From an uncultured Paraprevotella sp. (lineage in GTDB: Bacteria > Bacteroidota > Bacteroidia > Bacteroidales > Bacteroidaceae), in NCBI GenBank assembly GCA_900766785.1, contig CAAFWT010000047.1:1-17359 (forward strand): a stretch of 17,359 nt of DNA, in the 5' to 3' direction. The notes beneath the pieces were generated by a model, which did no database searches, was not told the DNA's origin, and saw nothing but the letters and a program-made list of their open reading frames with translations. Positions 1 through 7,034 of the stretch are shown in pieces (the first letter of the stretch is position 1; each line of letters opens with the position of its first letter). Position numbers and translations under genes: made by a program.

Positions 1-232
1 GGTGTACATCGGAACGAAGTGGAGATGTGCCCGGATAAACCCAAACACATAAGTATCTGCCTGGAGGGCAGTACGCCAGAGGACTAGTTCTATAATTCCC
101 CACGGAATATCTACAGAGCAGATGTTTACGGACGGATACCAGAATTATACACTTATCGTCTTACAGCACGTACACATAGCAAGAGCCTGCTCTGTCTATA
201 TATGTTATTAGCACATAGAGGATGGGCGAACG
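1..232. other. Left-end stretch without a supported gene
   Basis: I see no gene I can defend here. Reading frame 1 of the plus strand is open from the window edge to a TAG at 85-87 (28 codons), so the tail of a gene lying to the left is possible, but the peptide is unrecognisable and the same stretch is open for a while in frame 2 as well. No tRNA or rRNA signature was noticed. The stretch after about 90 is rich in stops on the plus strand. It ends against the rpmE2 terminator. Confidence 0.4.
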
Positions 233-279
233 AAAAAAAGGCAAGGGCGCAGATACGCCTTTGTATCCACACCCTTGCC
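233..279 (-). terminator. Rho-independent terminator of rpmE2
   Basis: On the minus strand an 8-base stem GGCAAGGG (279-272) pairs with CCCTTGCC (247-240). Inside it a second 5-base stem pairs 267-263 with 256-252 around a six-base loop. The stem is followed directly by a run of seven T (239-233, seen as A on the plus strand). It lies about 40 bases past the rpmE2 stop, so it most simply ends that transcript. Confidence 0.88.
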
Positions 280-318
280 AATATGCTTTGCTTGTAAGTT
301 TCTGTCCTGAACGGGAAA

Positions 319-573
319 TTACTTCTTGGTACGATTTCCGTAACGGCTCATGAACTTGTCCACACGACCTGCGGTGTCCACCAGCTTGCTCTTACCAGTA
401 TAGAAGGGGTGAGAAGTGCTGGAGATTTCCAACTTAACCACGGGATAGGTTTCGCCCTCAAACTCCACTGTGTCTGTGGTCTTACAGGTTGAGCGGCTGA
501 GGAACATATCGCCATTACTCATGTCCTTGAACACTACGGGGCGATAGTTTTCGGGATGCAATCCTTTTTTCAT
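319..573 (-). CDS. rpmE2: 50S ribosomal protein L31 type B
   Basis: Structural protein of the large ribosomal subunit, 84 residues, the usual length for type B L31. It begins MKKGLHPENYRPVVFKDMS, typical of the family, and has the central block with TYPVVKLEISSTSHPFYTG near residues 42-60 and a basic end RYGNRTKK. Only one cysteine (C30) is present, so the zinc-binding CxxC pairs of type A L31 are absent; type B is known as the zinc-independent form. The ATG at 573 is chosen because the family start MKKGLHP matches. No Shine-Dalgarno is visible, as is normal in Bacteroidetes. A good promoter lies at 660-692, leaving a leader of about 80 bases with a possible hairpin, and a strong terminator follows, so the gene is probably transcribed alone. 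Confidence 0.96.
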   Translation of the reverse strand: MKKGLHPENYRPVVFKDMSNGDMFLSRSTCKTTDTVEFEGETYPVVKLEISSTSHPFYTGKSKLVDTAGRVDKFMSRYGNRTKK

Positions 574-601
574 TTTTGTTGTCTTGTTTTGTGTCCCCGA
601 G

Positions 602-621
602 TTCCCGACCTGATGGTCAGA
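602..621 (-). promoter_or_regulatory. Possible structured leader of rpmE2
   Basis: In the untranslated leader of rpmE2 a hairpin can form: TTC (602-604) with GAA (619-621) and GACC (607-610) with GGTC (614-617) around a four-base loop TGAT, with a small bulge. An outer 5-base pairing GTCCC (593-597) with GGGAC (631-635) encloses it. Ribosomal protein mRNAs are often controlled through leader structures, so this is a candidate autoregulatory element. The stems are short and no comparison was possible. Confidence 0.35.
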
Positions 622-659
622 AATGGATAAGGGACTGATTAGTATGATTTATTGTGGCG

Positions 660-692
660 CAAAGGTACTGCCTTTTTGCCCTATCTGCCAAA
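660..692 (-). promoter_or_regulatory. Promoter of rpmE2
   Basis: On the minus strand TACCTTTG (667-660) fits the Bacteroidetes -7 consensus TAnnTTTG exactly, and TTTG (692-689) lies 21 bases upstream where the -33 element is expected. Transcription should start near 655, giving a leader of about 80 bases before the rpmE2 ATG. The element sits between the stop of the nuclease gene (734) and rpmE2. Confidence 0.75.
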
Positions 693-733
693 TCTTTCTG
701 AGGGAAAGTGATTTCGGCAGGACTATTTTCTGC

Positions 734-1687
734 TTAATTTATGCCCCACGAGGCCAAGGAAAGTGTGCATTCCACCTTTTCCTCTATGTCATCGGGGAGA
801 TTGCAGAAGAAGTCGATGCCCGTCTTGCGTTCCAGTTCGTCGATACTGACGGCATACTTTTTGAAAGTAGTATCGGTGTTGGACTTATGCTCCATCCAGA
901 AGGCTATGGCCTTGTAGCCTCCACCTCTGTTCTCGGGATTCTTGCAGAGAAGAGCCATGAAGAAGTATTTGGGAACAGGCAGCGCACGTCCCTTACCACT
1001 GCGTAGGGAGTACTGCCCTGCTCCTATGGTGCCACCCTTTACCACATAGAGGGTATCTCGGAAATCATTCTTGTCATACTGGCTACGTATCCTCTCCTCC
1101 AGGTTGTACCAGATGCCCCTCTGATTGAATCCCGCCAGCTGAGGATGCATGTTGCTCAGATAGAAGCTCTGTCCGTTGGCCTCCTTGGAGTTCAAGCGGT
1201 CAGCAGAGCCCAGCATGTGGCCTCGGTCATGTCCGTTGCTGGTGTGATCGGCCAGAGTGGTCTGATAATCGGCAGGTATAATGGGATCGGGCTGAAAGGG
1301 ATCGGTATTGCCTCCATATCCGTTGAAGGTGGTTCCCGACTTCCAGTTATTGCGGTTCCATCCATTGTCATTACTGCTGAAGCCATTGTACCATTGATAA
1401 GCCGTCCAGCGCGATGCCAGCAAGTCACAATCATACTCCATACAATAGTTGACGGTACCGTTGGGGAGGGTGTGAACCACAAAGAGGTCATTGCCATTCT
1501 TCAGCTTAGGGATCTCCATTCGCCTGGCAATGGAGGGATAGTTGATCTGCGTCATTTCGCTGACACCCTGCGCCACCAAGCTGTTGGCATTATCATTCAC
1601 CTGGCCGTCTCCTCCTGGGCGGACGTCCTCATCACCGCAGGCAAGGAGCAGGCCGCAAAGGGCAAAGAGTATGAGTTTCTTCTTCAT
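734..1687 (-). CDS. Secreted NUC1-type DNA/RNA non-specific endonuclease lipoprotein
   Basis: Probably cuts DNA and RNA without sequence preference, outside the inner membrane. It has 317 residues. A lipoprotein signal ends in LLAC, with C17 as the lipidated residue, followed by an acidic stretch (DED). The catalytic core is a His-Me finger nuclease: DRGH at 154-157 carries the general-base histidine H157, and the metal-binding side is seen in SNMHPQLAGFNQRGIWYNLEER (178-199), where N188 is the likely metal ligand with N195 and E197 in the conserved helix. All key residues are present, so the enzyme should be active. It has its own promoter at 1737-1744 and is cut off from the upstream operon by a terminator at 1802-1846. 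Location beside a TonB receptor and a second secreted nuclease suggests nucleic-acid digestion for nutrition. Export across the outer membrane is inferred, not shown. Confidence 0.92.
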   Translation of the reverse strand: MKKKLILFALCGLLLACGDEDVRPGGDGQVNDNANSLVAQGVSEMTQINYPSIARRMEIPKLKNGNDLFVVHTLPNGTVNYCMEYDCDLLASRWTAYQWYNGFSSNDNGWNRNNWKSGTTFNGYGGNTDPFQPDPIIPADYQTTLADHTSNGHDRGHMLGSADRLNSKEANGQSFYLSNMHPQLAGFNQRGIWYNLEERIRSQYDKNDFRDTLYVVKGGTIGAGQYSLRSGKGRALPVPKYFFMALLCKNPENRGGGYKAIAFWMEHKSNTDTTFKKYAVSIDELERKTGIDFFCNLPDDIEEKVECTLSLASWGIN

Positions 1688-1736
1688 ATAATAGTATAAT
1701 CATGATTGAGGGATACCACTCTTGGCAAATGGCATA

Positions 1737-1744
1737 CAAAGGTA
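1737..1744 (-). promoter_or_regulatory. Promoter -7 element of the NUC1 nuclease gene
   Basis: TACCTTTG on the minus strand (1744-1737) matches the Bacteroidetes -7 consensus. It lies 49 bases upstream of the ATG at 1687. I see no good TTG at the -33 position, so the call rests on one element and its placement. Confidence 0.6.
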
Positions 1745-1801
1745 CGAATTTATCATGGGAGATATGCACAGATTAGGCCTGCAGATTTCTGCAAACTATG
1801 C

Positions 1802-1846
1802 AAAAAAAAGAACAAGAGGGACATGTGCCTGACGCACATATCCCTC
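1802..1846 (-). terminator. Strong rho-independent terminator of the receptor/OB-fold operon
   Basis: On the minus strand a 13-base stem GAGGGATATGTGC (1846-1834) pairs with GCACATGTCCCTC (1828-1816) around a five-base loop, then a T-rich tail with eight T in a row (1809-1802) follows. The single non-Watson-Crick position is a G-U pair only if the minus strand is transcribed, which supports this direction. It lies about 30 bases past the stop of the OB-fold lipoprotein gene. Confidence 0.92.
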
Positions 1847-1876
1847 CTGCATGTTTATCCGCTGAATGGCTGTGAC

Positions 1877-3148
1877 TTACTTCACATAGTAAACACCCAT
1901 GCTGTGTATACGCAACTGTGTACCACCGCTGATGGCGGTAAACTGGTTGGTAATGGTAACCGCACTCTGGTTGATGCCGTCAACAACGATGGTGACATTG
2001 TCATCGTCCTTCTGAATGCTACCGGTAGTGGTGGTCATCTCATCATTGCCATTGTAGTATGTGCTACCACTGGGAGCAGCGCACTTGATGACAATCTTGG
2101 CAATTTGCTTGTCAGAAGTGACGGTCATGGCATTCATGGCATACATTCTGACTGTGCAGAAATCAGCATTCGCGTTCCAATAGTACTTGGGAGCATTGTT
2201 GCCGCCATTCTTGTCGAAGCTTACCTGAACAGCATCAAAGGTGATAGGAGTGGCATCCACACTTCCATTGGTGCATTCGCTGTAGGCCTCAGACATTACC
2301 ACAGTGGCATCGGCACCTGCGAAAGTATTGTCTTCAGAGGGAGTCTCTTCCTCTTCGCCAGTGCCTTCACCCTTCTTGAGGCTTACGAACTGTGCATTCT
2401 TGATTTCTGCTGTGCCGTTATAATCCACATACACACCTGTCAGGGTCACTTCGTCACCCTCGCTGATGCCCATGTTTGCAAAGTTCTTTGCATTGCCATC
2501 CTTATCAAGCAGACCATAAATAAAGATGGTAGCATCACCCTCAACGAGGTCGAAGTTGCCATAGGTGGTGTTCACGATATTCTTCACGATACCAGTGAGC
2601 TCATAAGTGGTCTGGGTGTCGGCCTTGCTGAGGAACTCTGCAATGGTGATGTGCTGCACTTCACCTGCGGGAGGATTGGGAGTGTCGGTACCTGCTTCCA
2701 GAATCTCCACGTCGGCATTCTTCACCTCGGTGATGGCTTCTGTACTGCCAGACTTCACATACTTGAGCAGCTTACCGGTGATCTTCACCTTGGAACCTGC
2801 CACGAACTTCTCTACGCCTTCGGGAAGGTTGGCCCAGTAAGCCTGAACCATCTTCTGACCATCGTTGTTGTCGGACAGCCAGAAGGACTGCTGGCCTTCG
2901 CTGACAGTGGCAAACACATCTGTGATGTAGCCAGTGATGGTATAGGTCTCAGTAGAAGATGCATTGTCGGCCAGAGCTGTACAGAGTTCAACGGCCTGGG
3001 CACAAGTAATCTCTACCACCTCTGTAGAGGGCTCATCACCGCCACCAGGATTTGGATCAGGACTTGGTGGTGGAACATCATCGCCACAGCTTGCCAAAGC
3101 GAATACGCCAACAAGGGCAAGCGTCATAATCTTGAAAATCTTTTTCAT
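1877..3148 (-). CDS. Lipoprotein with two OB-fold-like domains and a C-terminal beta domain
   Basis: Function unproven; probably a surface or periplasmic binding protein. It has 423 residues. The signal ends LASC with C21 lipidated, followed by GDD and a proline-rich stalk (26-40). Two OB-fold-like repeats follow, of the kind grouped with DUF5689/DUF6359 and the YhcR OB domain: about 46-150 (TYTITGYITDVFA, VAGSKVKITGKLLKY) and about 164-257 (TYELTGIVKNIVN, ISEGDEVTLTGVYVDYNG). A short linker TDTPNPPAGE separates them, and an acidic linker (261-272, GEEEE) leads to a beta-rich final domain (about 275-423) ending IHSMGVYYVK that I do not recognise by name. OB folds commonly bind nucleic acids or sugars. 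It is the last gene of the unit that begins with the TonB receptor and is followed by a strong terminator. Confidence 0.85.
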   Translation of the reverse strand: MKKIFKIMTLALVGVFALASCGDDVPPPSPDPNPGGGDEPSTEVVEITCAQAVELCTALADNASSTETYTITGYITDVFATVSEGQQSFWLSDNNDGQKMVQAYWANLPEGVEKFVAGSKVKITGKLLKYVKSGSTEAITEVKNADVEILEAGTDTPNPPAGEVQHITIAEFLSKADTQTTYELTGIVKNIVNTTYGNFDLVEGDATIFIYGLLDKDGNAKNFANMGISEGDEVTLTGVYVDYNGTAEIKNAQFVSLKKGEGTGEEEETPSEDNTFAGADATVVMSEAYSECTNGSVDATPITFDAVQVSFDKNGGNNAPKYYWNANADFCTVRMYAMNAMTVTSDKQIAKIVIKCAAPSGSTYYNGNDEMTTTTGSIQKDDDNVTIVVDGINQSAVTITNQFTAISGGTQLRIHSMGVYYVK

Positions 3149-3203
3149 AACTACGTGATTAATAATTATTATATAAAAACGTCATTCCTTATATTGCTGT
3201 TCC

Positions 3204-3237
3204 ATAGGCAGACGCTCGGTATGAAGCATCAGCCTAT
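3204..3237 (-). other. Intercistronic hairpin between the two lipoprotein genes
   Basis: In minus-strand RNA ATAGGC (3237-3232) pairs with GCCTAT (3209-3204), then after a single mismatch GATGC (3230-3226) pairs with GCGTC (3215-3211), leaving a 10-base loop. There is no T run after it, so it is unlikely to be a full terminator. It sits 13 bases past the DUF5689 gene's stop and about 55 before the next gene, where it could stabilise the upstream message or weaken read-through, setting different amounts of the two lipoproteins. Confidence 0.5.
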
Positions 3238-3249
3238 CCTCACAAGCTC

Positions 3250-4086
3250 TTACTGTATCTCCTGCAGATCACTCTCGGTGCGCATGAGTATCTGCCAGGT
3301 GTTGTTGTAACGTGTGCATACGCCATACACATCAGCCTTGCCCTTGGGTATGGCCCTATTGGCAAACTTGCTATAGCTGCTGGTGCGCAATACCAGACTG
3401 GACTTACCGTTGATGAGACGGTTGGCACAGTTGCTGCTCAGGGTAACAGAACCATCCTCTGGAGCAAGAACCTGTGTTCCCTCACCAGAGATGGTCACTC
3501 CGCTCAGTTTCACGATACGTCCCGAGAGGATGAACTTATCCGCATTCTCATCAAAGTCCACCGTGTCCACTTTGGCCTCTATTTCGCCTTCCTTGAGCAA
3601 ACGTACATGCTGTTCCCACACATCGGTATCCATGCGTCCGATGCTGCCATTGTAGAGTGCGCCTATCTGTGCCTGCTTTCTGTAACCACCGATATGGAGT
3701 CCCTTCAGGTTGATAAGCAACTGCTGTCCCACGGGCATATAGGGATAGAGGTTAGAACCATTGATACCCACGATGATGGCTCCTGTGGGGTCCTGGACGC
3801 TAATTTGCTTATACAGATTGCCACCCTCGTCATTACCGTTCACCACCACCTGCAACTGCCAGTCGTCAGTAATCTCCTTCACCCCATCGGTGCTGGCATT
3901 GATGAGCGAGGAGTATTTCTCCTTCAGTTCCCCGATGGTGATGACCTTGTCACCCTCCTCCTTCATGATGGAGTTGTTGCCATACAAAGGCTCATCAAAC
4001 TGTGGAGCCTCCCAGTCCTTGTCCATGCAGGCAGCGAGTCCCATGGAAGTGATGGCAATAGCCAGAAACATATATCTTGTCTTCAT
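3250..4086 (-). CDS. DUF5689-domain lipoprotein
   Basis: Protein of 278 residues with no known reaction; DUF5689 proteins of Bacteroidetes are OB-fold-like secreted or lipidated proteins often met beside TonB receptors and nucleases. The signal ends LAAC, C20 being the lipidated cysteine, followed by MDKDWEAP. The domain starts at about residue 50 with ITIGELKEKY, then DDWQLQVVVNGNDEGGN and ISVQDPTGAIIVGING, the usual DUF5689 order, and GQQLLINLKGLHIGGYRKQAQIG follows. A second beta-rich part (about 160-278) contains FILSGRIVKLSGVTISGEGT, which may be another OB-like fold. It starts 50 bases after the receptor gene and lacks a promoter of its own, so it is co-transcribed. By place in the operon it may act as the receptor's surface partner in the role SusD has elsewhere; that is inference. 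Confidence 0.87.
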   Translation of the reverse strand: MKTRYMFLAIAITSMGLAACMDKDWEAPQFDEPLYGNNSIMKEEGDKVITIGELKEKYSSLINASTDGVKEITDDWQLQVVVNGNDEGGNLYKQISVQDPTGAIIVGINGSNLYPYMPVGQQLLINLKGLHIGGYRKQAQIGALYNGSIGRMDTDVWEQHVRLLKEGEIEAKVDTVDFDENADKFILSGRIVKLSGVTISGEGTQVLAPEDGSVTLSSNCANRLINGKSSLVLRTSSYSKFANRAIPKGKADVYGVCTRYNNTWQILMRTESDLQEIQ

Positions 4087-4136
4087 ACGAATTCCTATAT
4101 ATTATATATAATGTATATCTGTCTGTGTGTGTGTGA

Positions 4137-6701
4137 TTAGAATCGGTAGTTGACATTGAGCATGCCATTGATGCCCAGTGCGTAGAACTTCTTGGGGTTG
4201 TTGGAGAACTTGTAGGTACGGTCACTGGCTGTTCCCGTGGCACTGTTCACACTATAGTCACTACGGCTCTGCTCGTAACCGCCGGTACAAATCTTCTGAT
4301 TGTTGGTGATATTGGTGAGCATGAGGTTGACGCTGAGAGGACGCTTGGCCACCTTGAACTGATGACCGATGCTGGCATCCAGCATGAATCCGCCATTGCC
4401 CTTGGCCTGCTTAGGCACATTTATGACATCCTGACCATTGACGTTGTTGACATAACCTGCCTTGGAGAGGGTCTCATAGTAGCGCATGCAAGGACTGTAG
4501 GAGAGATAGATGCGGTCATAATAGTTGCCCGTGAGGTCCAGATACCATCCCTTGATGCGATAACTGAGTCCCAGGGAGATGGCAGCCAGAGGAGTTCCAC
4601 TTTCGCGCATACCCTTGTTGTAGCAGATGTCTTGCTTAGTAGTTCCCTCGGTGGAGAGCATATAGTCCACACGGGAGTTGCTGGTATACTTAGCCTCCGC
4701 CATAGTACCTGTAACGTTGATATCGAAGTTGCTGGTAACCTTGAAGGTCACACCCAGTTCTGCTCCATAGTAATCCTTCTCCAGTCCGGTGAGACTCACG
4801 TAAGTGAAGCTGTTCACATCATCGAAATAGAAGTTCTGCCAGTCGGTACCGTCATATGTGTGCGTATAGTATCCTGTCAGGTTGAGACGAGCCCAACTGC
4901 AGTTGAGGGCATACCCCAATTCGGCACTGAAGATTTTCTCCTTCTTGAGATTGGGAACAAAGTTGTTGTTCATCTCTGGACTTTCAAAGGCTACGCTGGC
5001 ACGGGGAGCACGAGCCTCGTATCCAACACCCATGCTGAGGGAGTTACCCTTACCAAGATTGAGGGTACTACCCAACTTGAATCCTCCATCCACGAAATGA
5101 GCCTTACCGCTCTTGCCATAAGAAGCATTCTCTGCCCATCCATCAGCAGGATCATAGAATCCGTTCAGCATGTGACCATTACGCCACATCTGGCTGGCTC
5201 CCACCTTTGCCGAGATATAGTTGTGGCTGATACCCTTGTCCTTGACAAATGCTGTCCACAGCTTAGCATTCTGACTGATGATATCATAGTTATAGCGCAT
5301 CTTGTCACCCTCTCTCACCACGCCATTGGGATTGTTGAGGTCATACTGAATCTCACTGTCGTTATTGGAATATCTGCCCTGTGCATAGGTGTTCACATTA
5401 TGGAAATACTCTCCGCCCAAAAGGTCCTCCATGGTGGAATAATGATAACCCTTGTTGCTGGCCAGCTGCACGCCAACCTGGAACTTGGTCTTGTCATCGA
5501 TACTCCAGTCAAAAGTAGAGCCCAGACTGTTGGCCAGGTGATCATTATGCTTGGCCTCTATCCAATAGATGGCATCATGTCCTGTGCTATTGAGTTGCTG
5601 ATTGGCAAAATACAACTTATCAAAGTCAATCTGCCGGTGACGTATGCTGGACATCCAGTAGTCACGGCTCTTCTCCCATGCAGCATATTCAACCTCCGAC
5701 CCAGAGTTGTTCCACACATCATAGTTATAAGAGGGGAAGTTCTTCCAGTAATCGGGAGCAGGGTTCTGCCCATTATAGTTCAAGCGTGTGGAACTGTATT
5801 TGGCATACTTGGTAAAGGCGCTGGTGGTGAGTTTCATTCGCTCATTGATCTTATAATCCCAGGTCAGCAGCACACTGGGCTCGTAATTGTTCACCACGCG
5901 GCTGGCACGCTTCTCTCCGTTCTGATAGCCCCAATAGGGGTTGTATTGGCGGTCGTTGGCCAACCAGTAAGCCTCATCGGTGCTGGCTCCCTGCTGTGCA
6001 CGCTCTGTGGGATTGCCCCAGGTGGCCAGATTCAGCGAATGATTCTCATTGATGACCTTCTGTGCTGAGAGGAAATAACCCAGGCTGTTGTAGAAAGTAC
6101 CGTCCACGGCAGCCGTATTCATATTGGCCCAGCGATATCCCACGGTACCGAAGAAGGCCCACCCTTTCTTGGTGAGTCCGGTTCCATAGGTATACATGGC
6201 ACGGAGTGTATAGTTACGATTCAGTCCCGAGAGAGTCACCTTATTGCCCGCAGCATAGTTGCTTGCACGGAAGTCATAGTTGCTGCTTCCGCCTATGCTG
6301 GACATACCGAAAGCATTCACCTCGAAGGGTGTGGCGGCATCCTGATTACGGGTAGCATCGTTCATTCCGCCTATGGTGGAATAGTTGAACTGCCCGTTCT
6401 CCAGGTTGTTGACCTGCACTCCATTCATATAGATATCACTATACTGTGAGCTATATGCACGGAACTTGAACCTAACCGGACTCCACAGATAACCTACATT
6501 GCTGGTATAGACATTGCTGTTGGAGTTCATCATAATCACGTTTTGAGTCATGTCCTCATCCTCTCCCAACTGAGATTCTGTGAAGACGAAAGATGCATTG
6601 TCCTGTTTCTTTTCATTTTCCAACTCTGGATTGGACACCTGGGCAAGCATCTGAAGGGCAGGTACCATCAGGAGCACTGCCGTCAGAAATTTCTTTCTCA
6701 T
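4137..6701 (-). CDS. TonB-dependent outer-membrane receptor (SusC-like family, short plug)
   Basis: Energy-coupled outer-membrane channel for a ligand too large for porins. I start it at 6701, where MRKKFLTAVLLMVPALQMLAQ gives a clean signal peptide cut near residue 20; a longer in-frame start at 6752 would put 17 unlikely residues before it. Length is then 854. The mature end goes directly into a small plug with KFRAYSSQYSDIYMNGVQVN, the place of the usual IRG...VNG motif, then FNYSTIGGMNDATRN. No carboxypeptidase-like N-terminal domain is present. The rest is an aromatic-rich beta barrel ending in NVNYRF with a terminal phenylalanine, as outer-membrane barrels do. The family is one I recall next to DUF5689 proteins and secreted nucleases. 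No susD gene is in the window. Substrate is unknown; nucleic-acid fragments or nucleotides are my inference. Confidence 0.9.
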   Translation of the reverse strand: MRKKFLTAVLLMVPALQMLAQVSNPELENEKKQDNASFVFTESQLGEDEDMTQNVIMMNSNSNVYTSNVGYLWSPVRFKFRAYSSQYSDIYMNGVQVNNLENGQFNYSTIGGMNDATRNQDAATPFEVNAFGMSSIGGSSNYDFRASNYAAGNKVTLSGLNRNYTLRAMYTYGTGLTKKGWAFFGTVGYRWANMNTAAVDGTFYNSLGYFLSAQKVINENHSLNLATWGNPTERAQQGASTDEAYWLANDRQYNPYWGYQNGEKRASRVVNNYEPSVLLTWDYKINERMKLTTSAFTKYAKYSSTRLNYNGQNPAPDYWKNFPSYNYDVWNNSGSEVEYAAWEKSRDYWMSSIRHRQIDFDKLYFANQQLNSTGHDAIYWIEAKHNDHLANSLGSTFDWSIDDKTKFQVGVQLASNKGYHYSTMEDLLGGEYFHNVNTYAQGRYSNNDSEIQYDLNNPNGVVREGDKMRYNYDIISQNAKLWTAFVKDKGISHNYISAKVGASQMWRNGHMLNGFYDPADGWAENASYGKSGKAHFVDGGFKLGSTLNLGKGNSLSMGVGYEARAPRASVAFESPEMNNNFVPNLKKEKIFSAELGYALNCSWARLNLTGYYTHTYDGTDWQNFYFDDVNSFTYVSLTGLEKDYYGAELGVTFKVTSNFDINVTGTMAEAKYTSNSRVDYMLSTEGTTKQDICYNKGMRESGTPLAAISLGLSYRIKGWYLDLTGNYYDRIYLSYSPCMRYYETLSKAGYVNNVNGQDVINVPKQAKGNGGFMLDASIGHQFKVAKRPLSVNLMLTNITNNQKICTGGYEQSRSDYSVNSATGTASDRTYKFSNNPKKFYALGINGMLNVNYRF

Positions 6702-7034
6702 ATAGAACACTATTTTCGTTGTCAATGGGTCAATTCGATGCAAAGTAAGCAAAAATCTTGCATTCTAAACAGGTTTTGCCCCATTTTTAATCTTTACTTC
6801 CCCAAAATGTCATCTGTAGCAATGCTCTTGACTGGAAGAAGAGAAGCATGCATCCCTGCCATGGACACCTCCATTTATCTGTATGTAACAACAGCTGTGG
6901 GAATGAGGATGAGCACAGCCCTGACGATGGGTATGATGCAGAGAAAAGCAGGCATACGTTTCTCCGTTTCACGAAAAGAGATTATCTTTGTGCCTGAAGA
7001 TAGAACAAGCAAGTCATTAGAAAACAAACTATAT
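6702..7034. other. Divergent intergenic region between receptor and exonuclease genes
   Basis: This gap of 333 bases separates two genes read away from each other and should hold both promoters. The plus-strand promoter at 6959-6990 is clear. For the receptor, CAAAGTAA at 6741-6748 gives TTACTTTG on the minus strand, one base off the -7 consensus, with no good -33 partner. A six-base inverted repeat, GCTGTG (6894-6899) and CACAGC (6914-6919), could be an operator or chance. A 61-codon minus-strand open frame (6787-6972) looks random in composition. No two-component, sigma or anti-sigma gene is adjacent. Confidence 0.5.
6959..6990 (+). promoter_or_regulatory. Promoter of the secreted exonuclease/phosphatase gene
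   Basis: TATCTTTG at 6983-6990 matches the Bacteroidetes -7 consensus TAnnTTTG exactly. TTTC at 6959-6962 lies 20 bases upstream, one base off the -33 TTTG. Start of transcription would be near 6996, leaving a leader of about 40 A-rich bases before the ATG at 7035. This placement also supports that start codon over the longer upstream frame. Confidence 0.72.

Noticed and set aside
1706..3310. Long plus-strand open frame of 534 codons
   Set aside because: It runs antisense to the OB-fold lipoprotein gene, has Ile/His/Cys-rich composition typical of a shadow frame, and no recognisable domain or signal; the minus-strand gene has a lipobox and a terminator.
4087..4136. Separate promoter for the DUF5689 gene
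   Set aside because: The 50-base gap is A/T-rich with TA and TG dinucleotide runs, but no TAnnTTTG element is present on the minus strand.
4362..6068. Long plus-strand open frame of 568 codons
   Set aside because: Lies wholly inside the receptor gene on the other strand, composition is unlike a real protein and no motif is present.
6787..6972. Minus-strand open frame of 61 codons in the divergent gap
   Set aside because: No recognisable similarity, Ser/Cys-rich random look, no promoter, and it crosses the likely promoter of the divergent gene.
6543..7034. Upstream extension of the exonuclease/phosphatase reading frame
   Set aside because: It would overlap the receptor gene and put over 160 residues before a clear signal peptide; a consensus promoter lies inside the extension.
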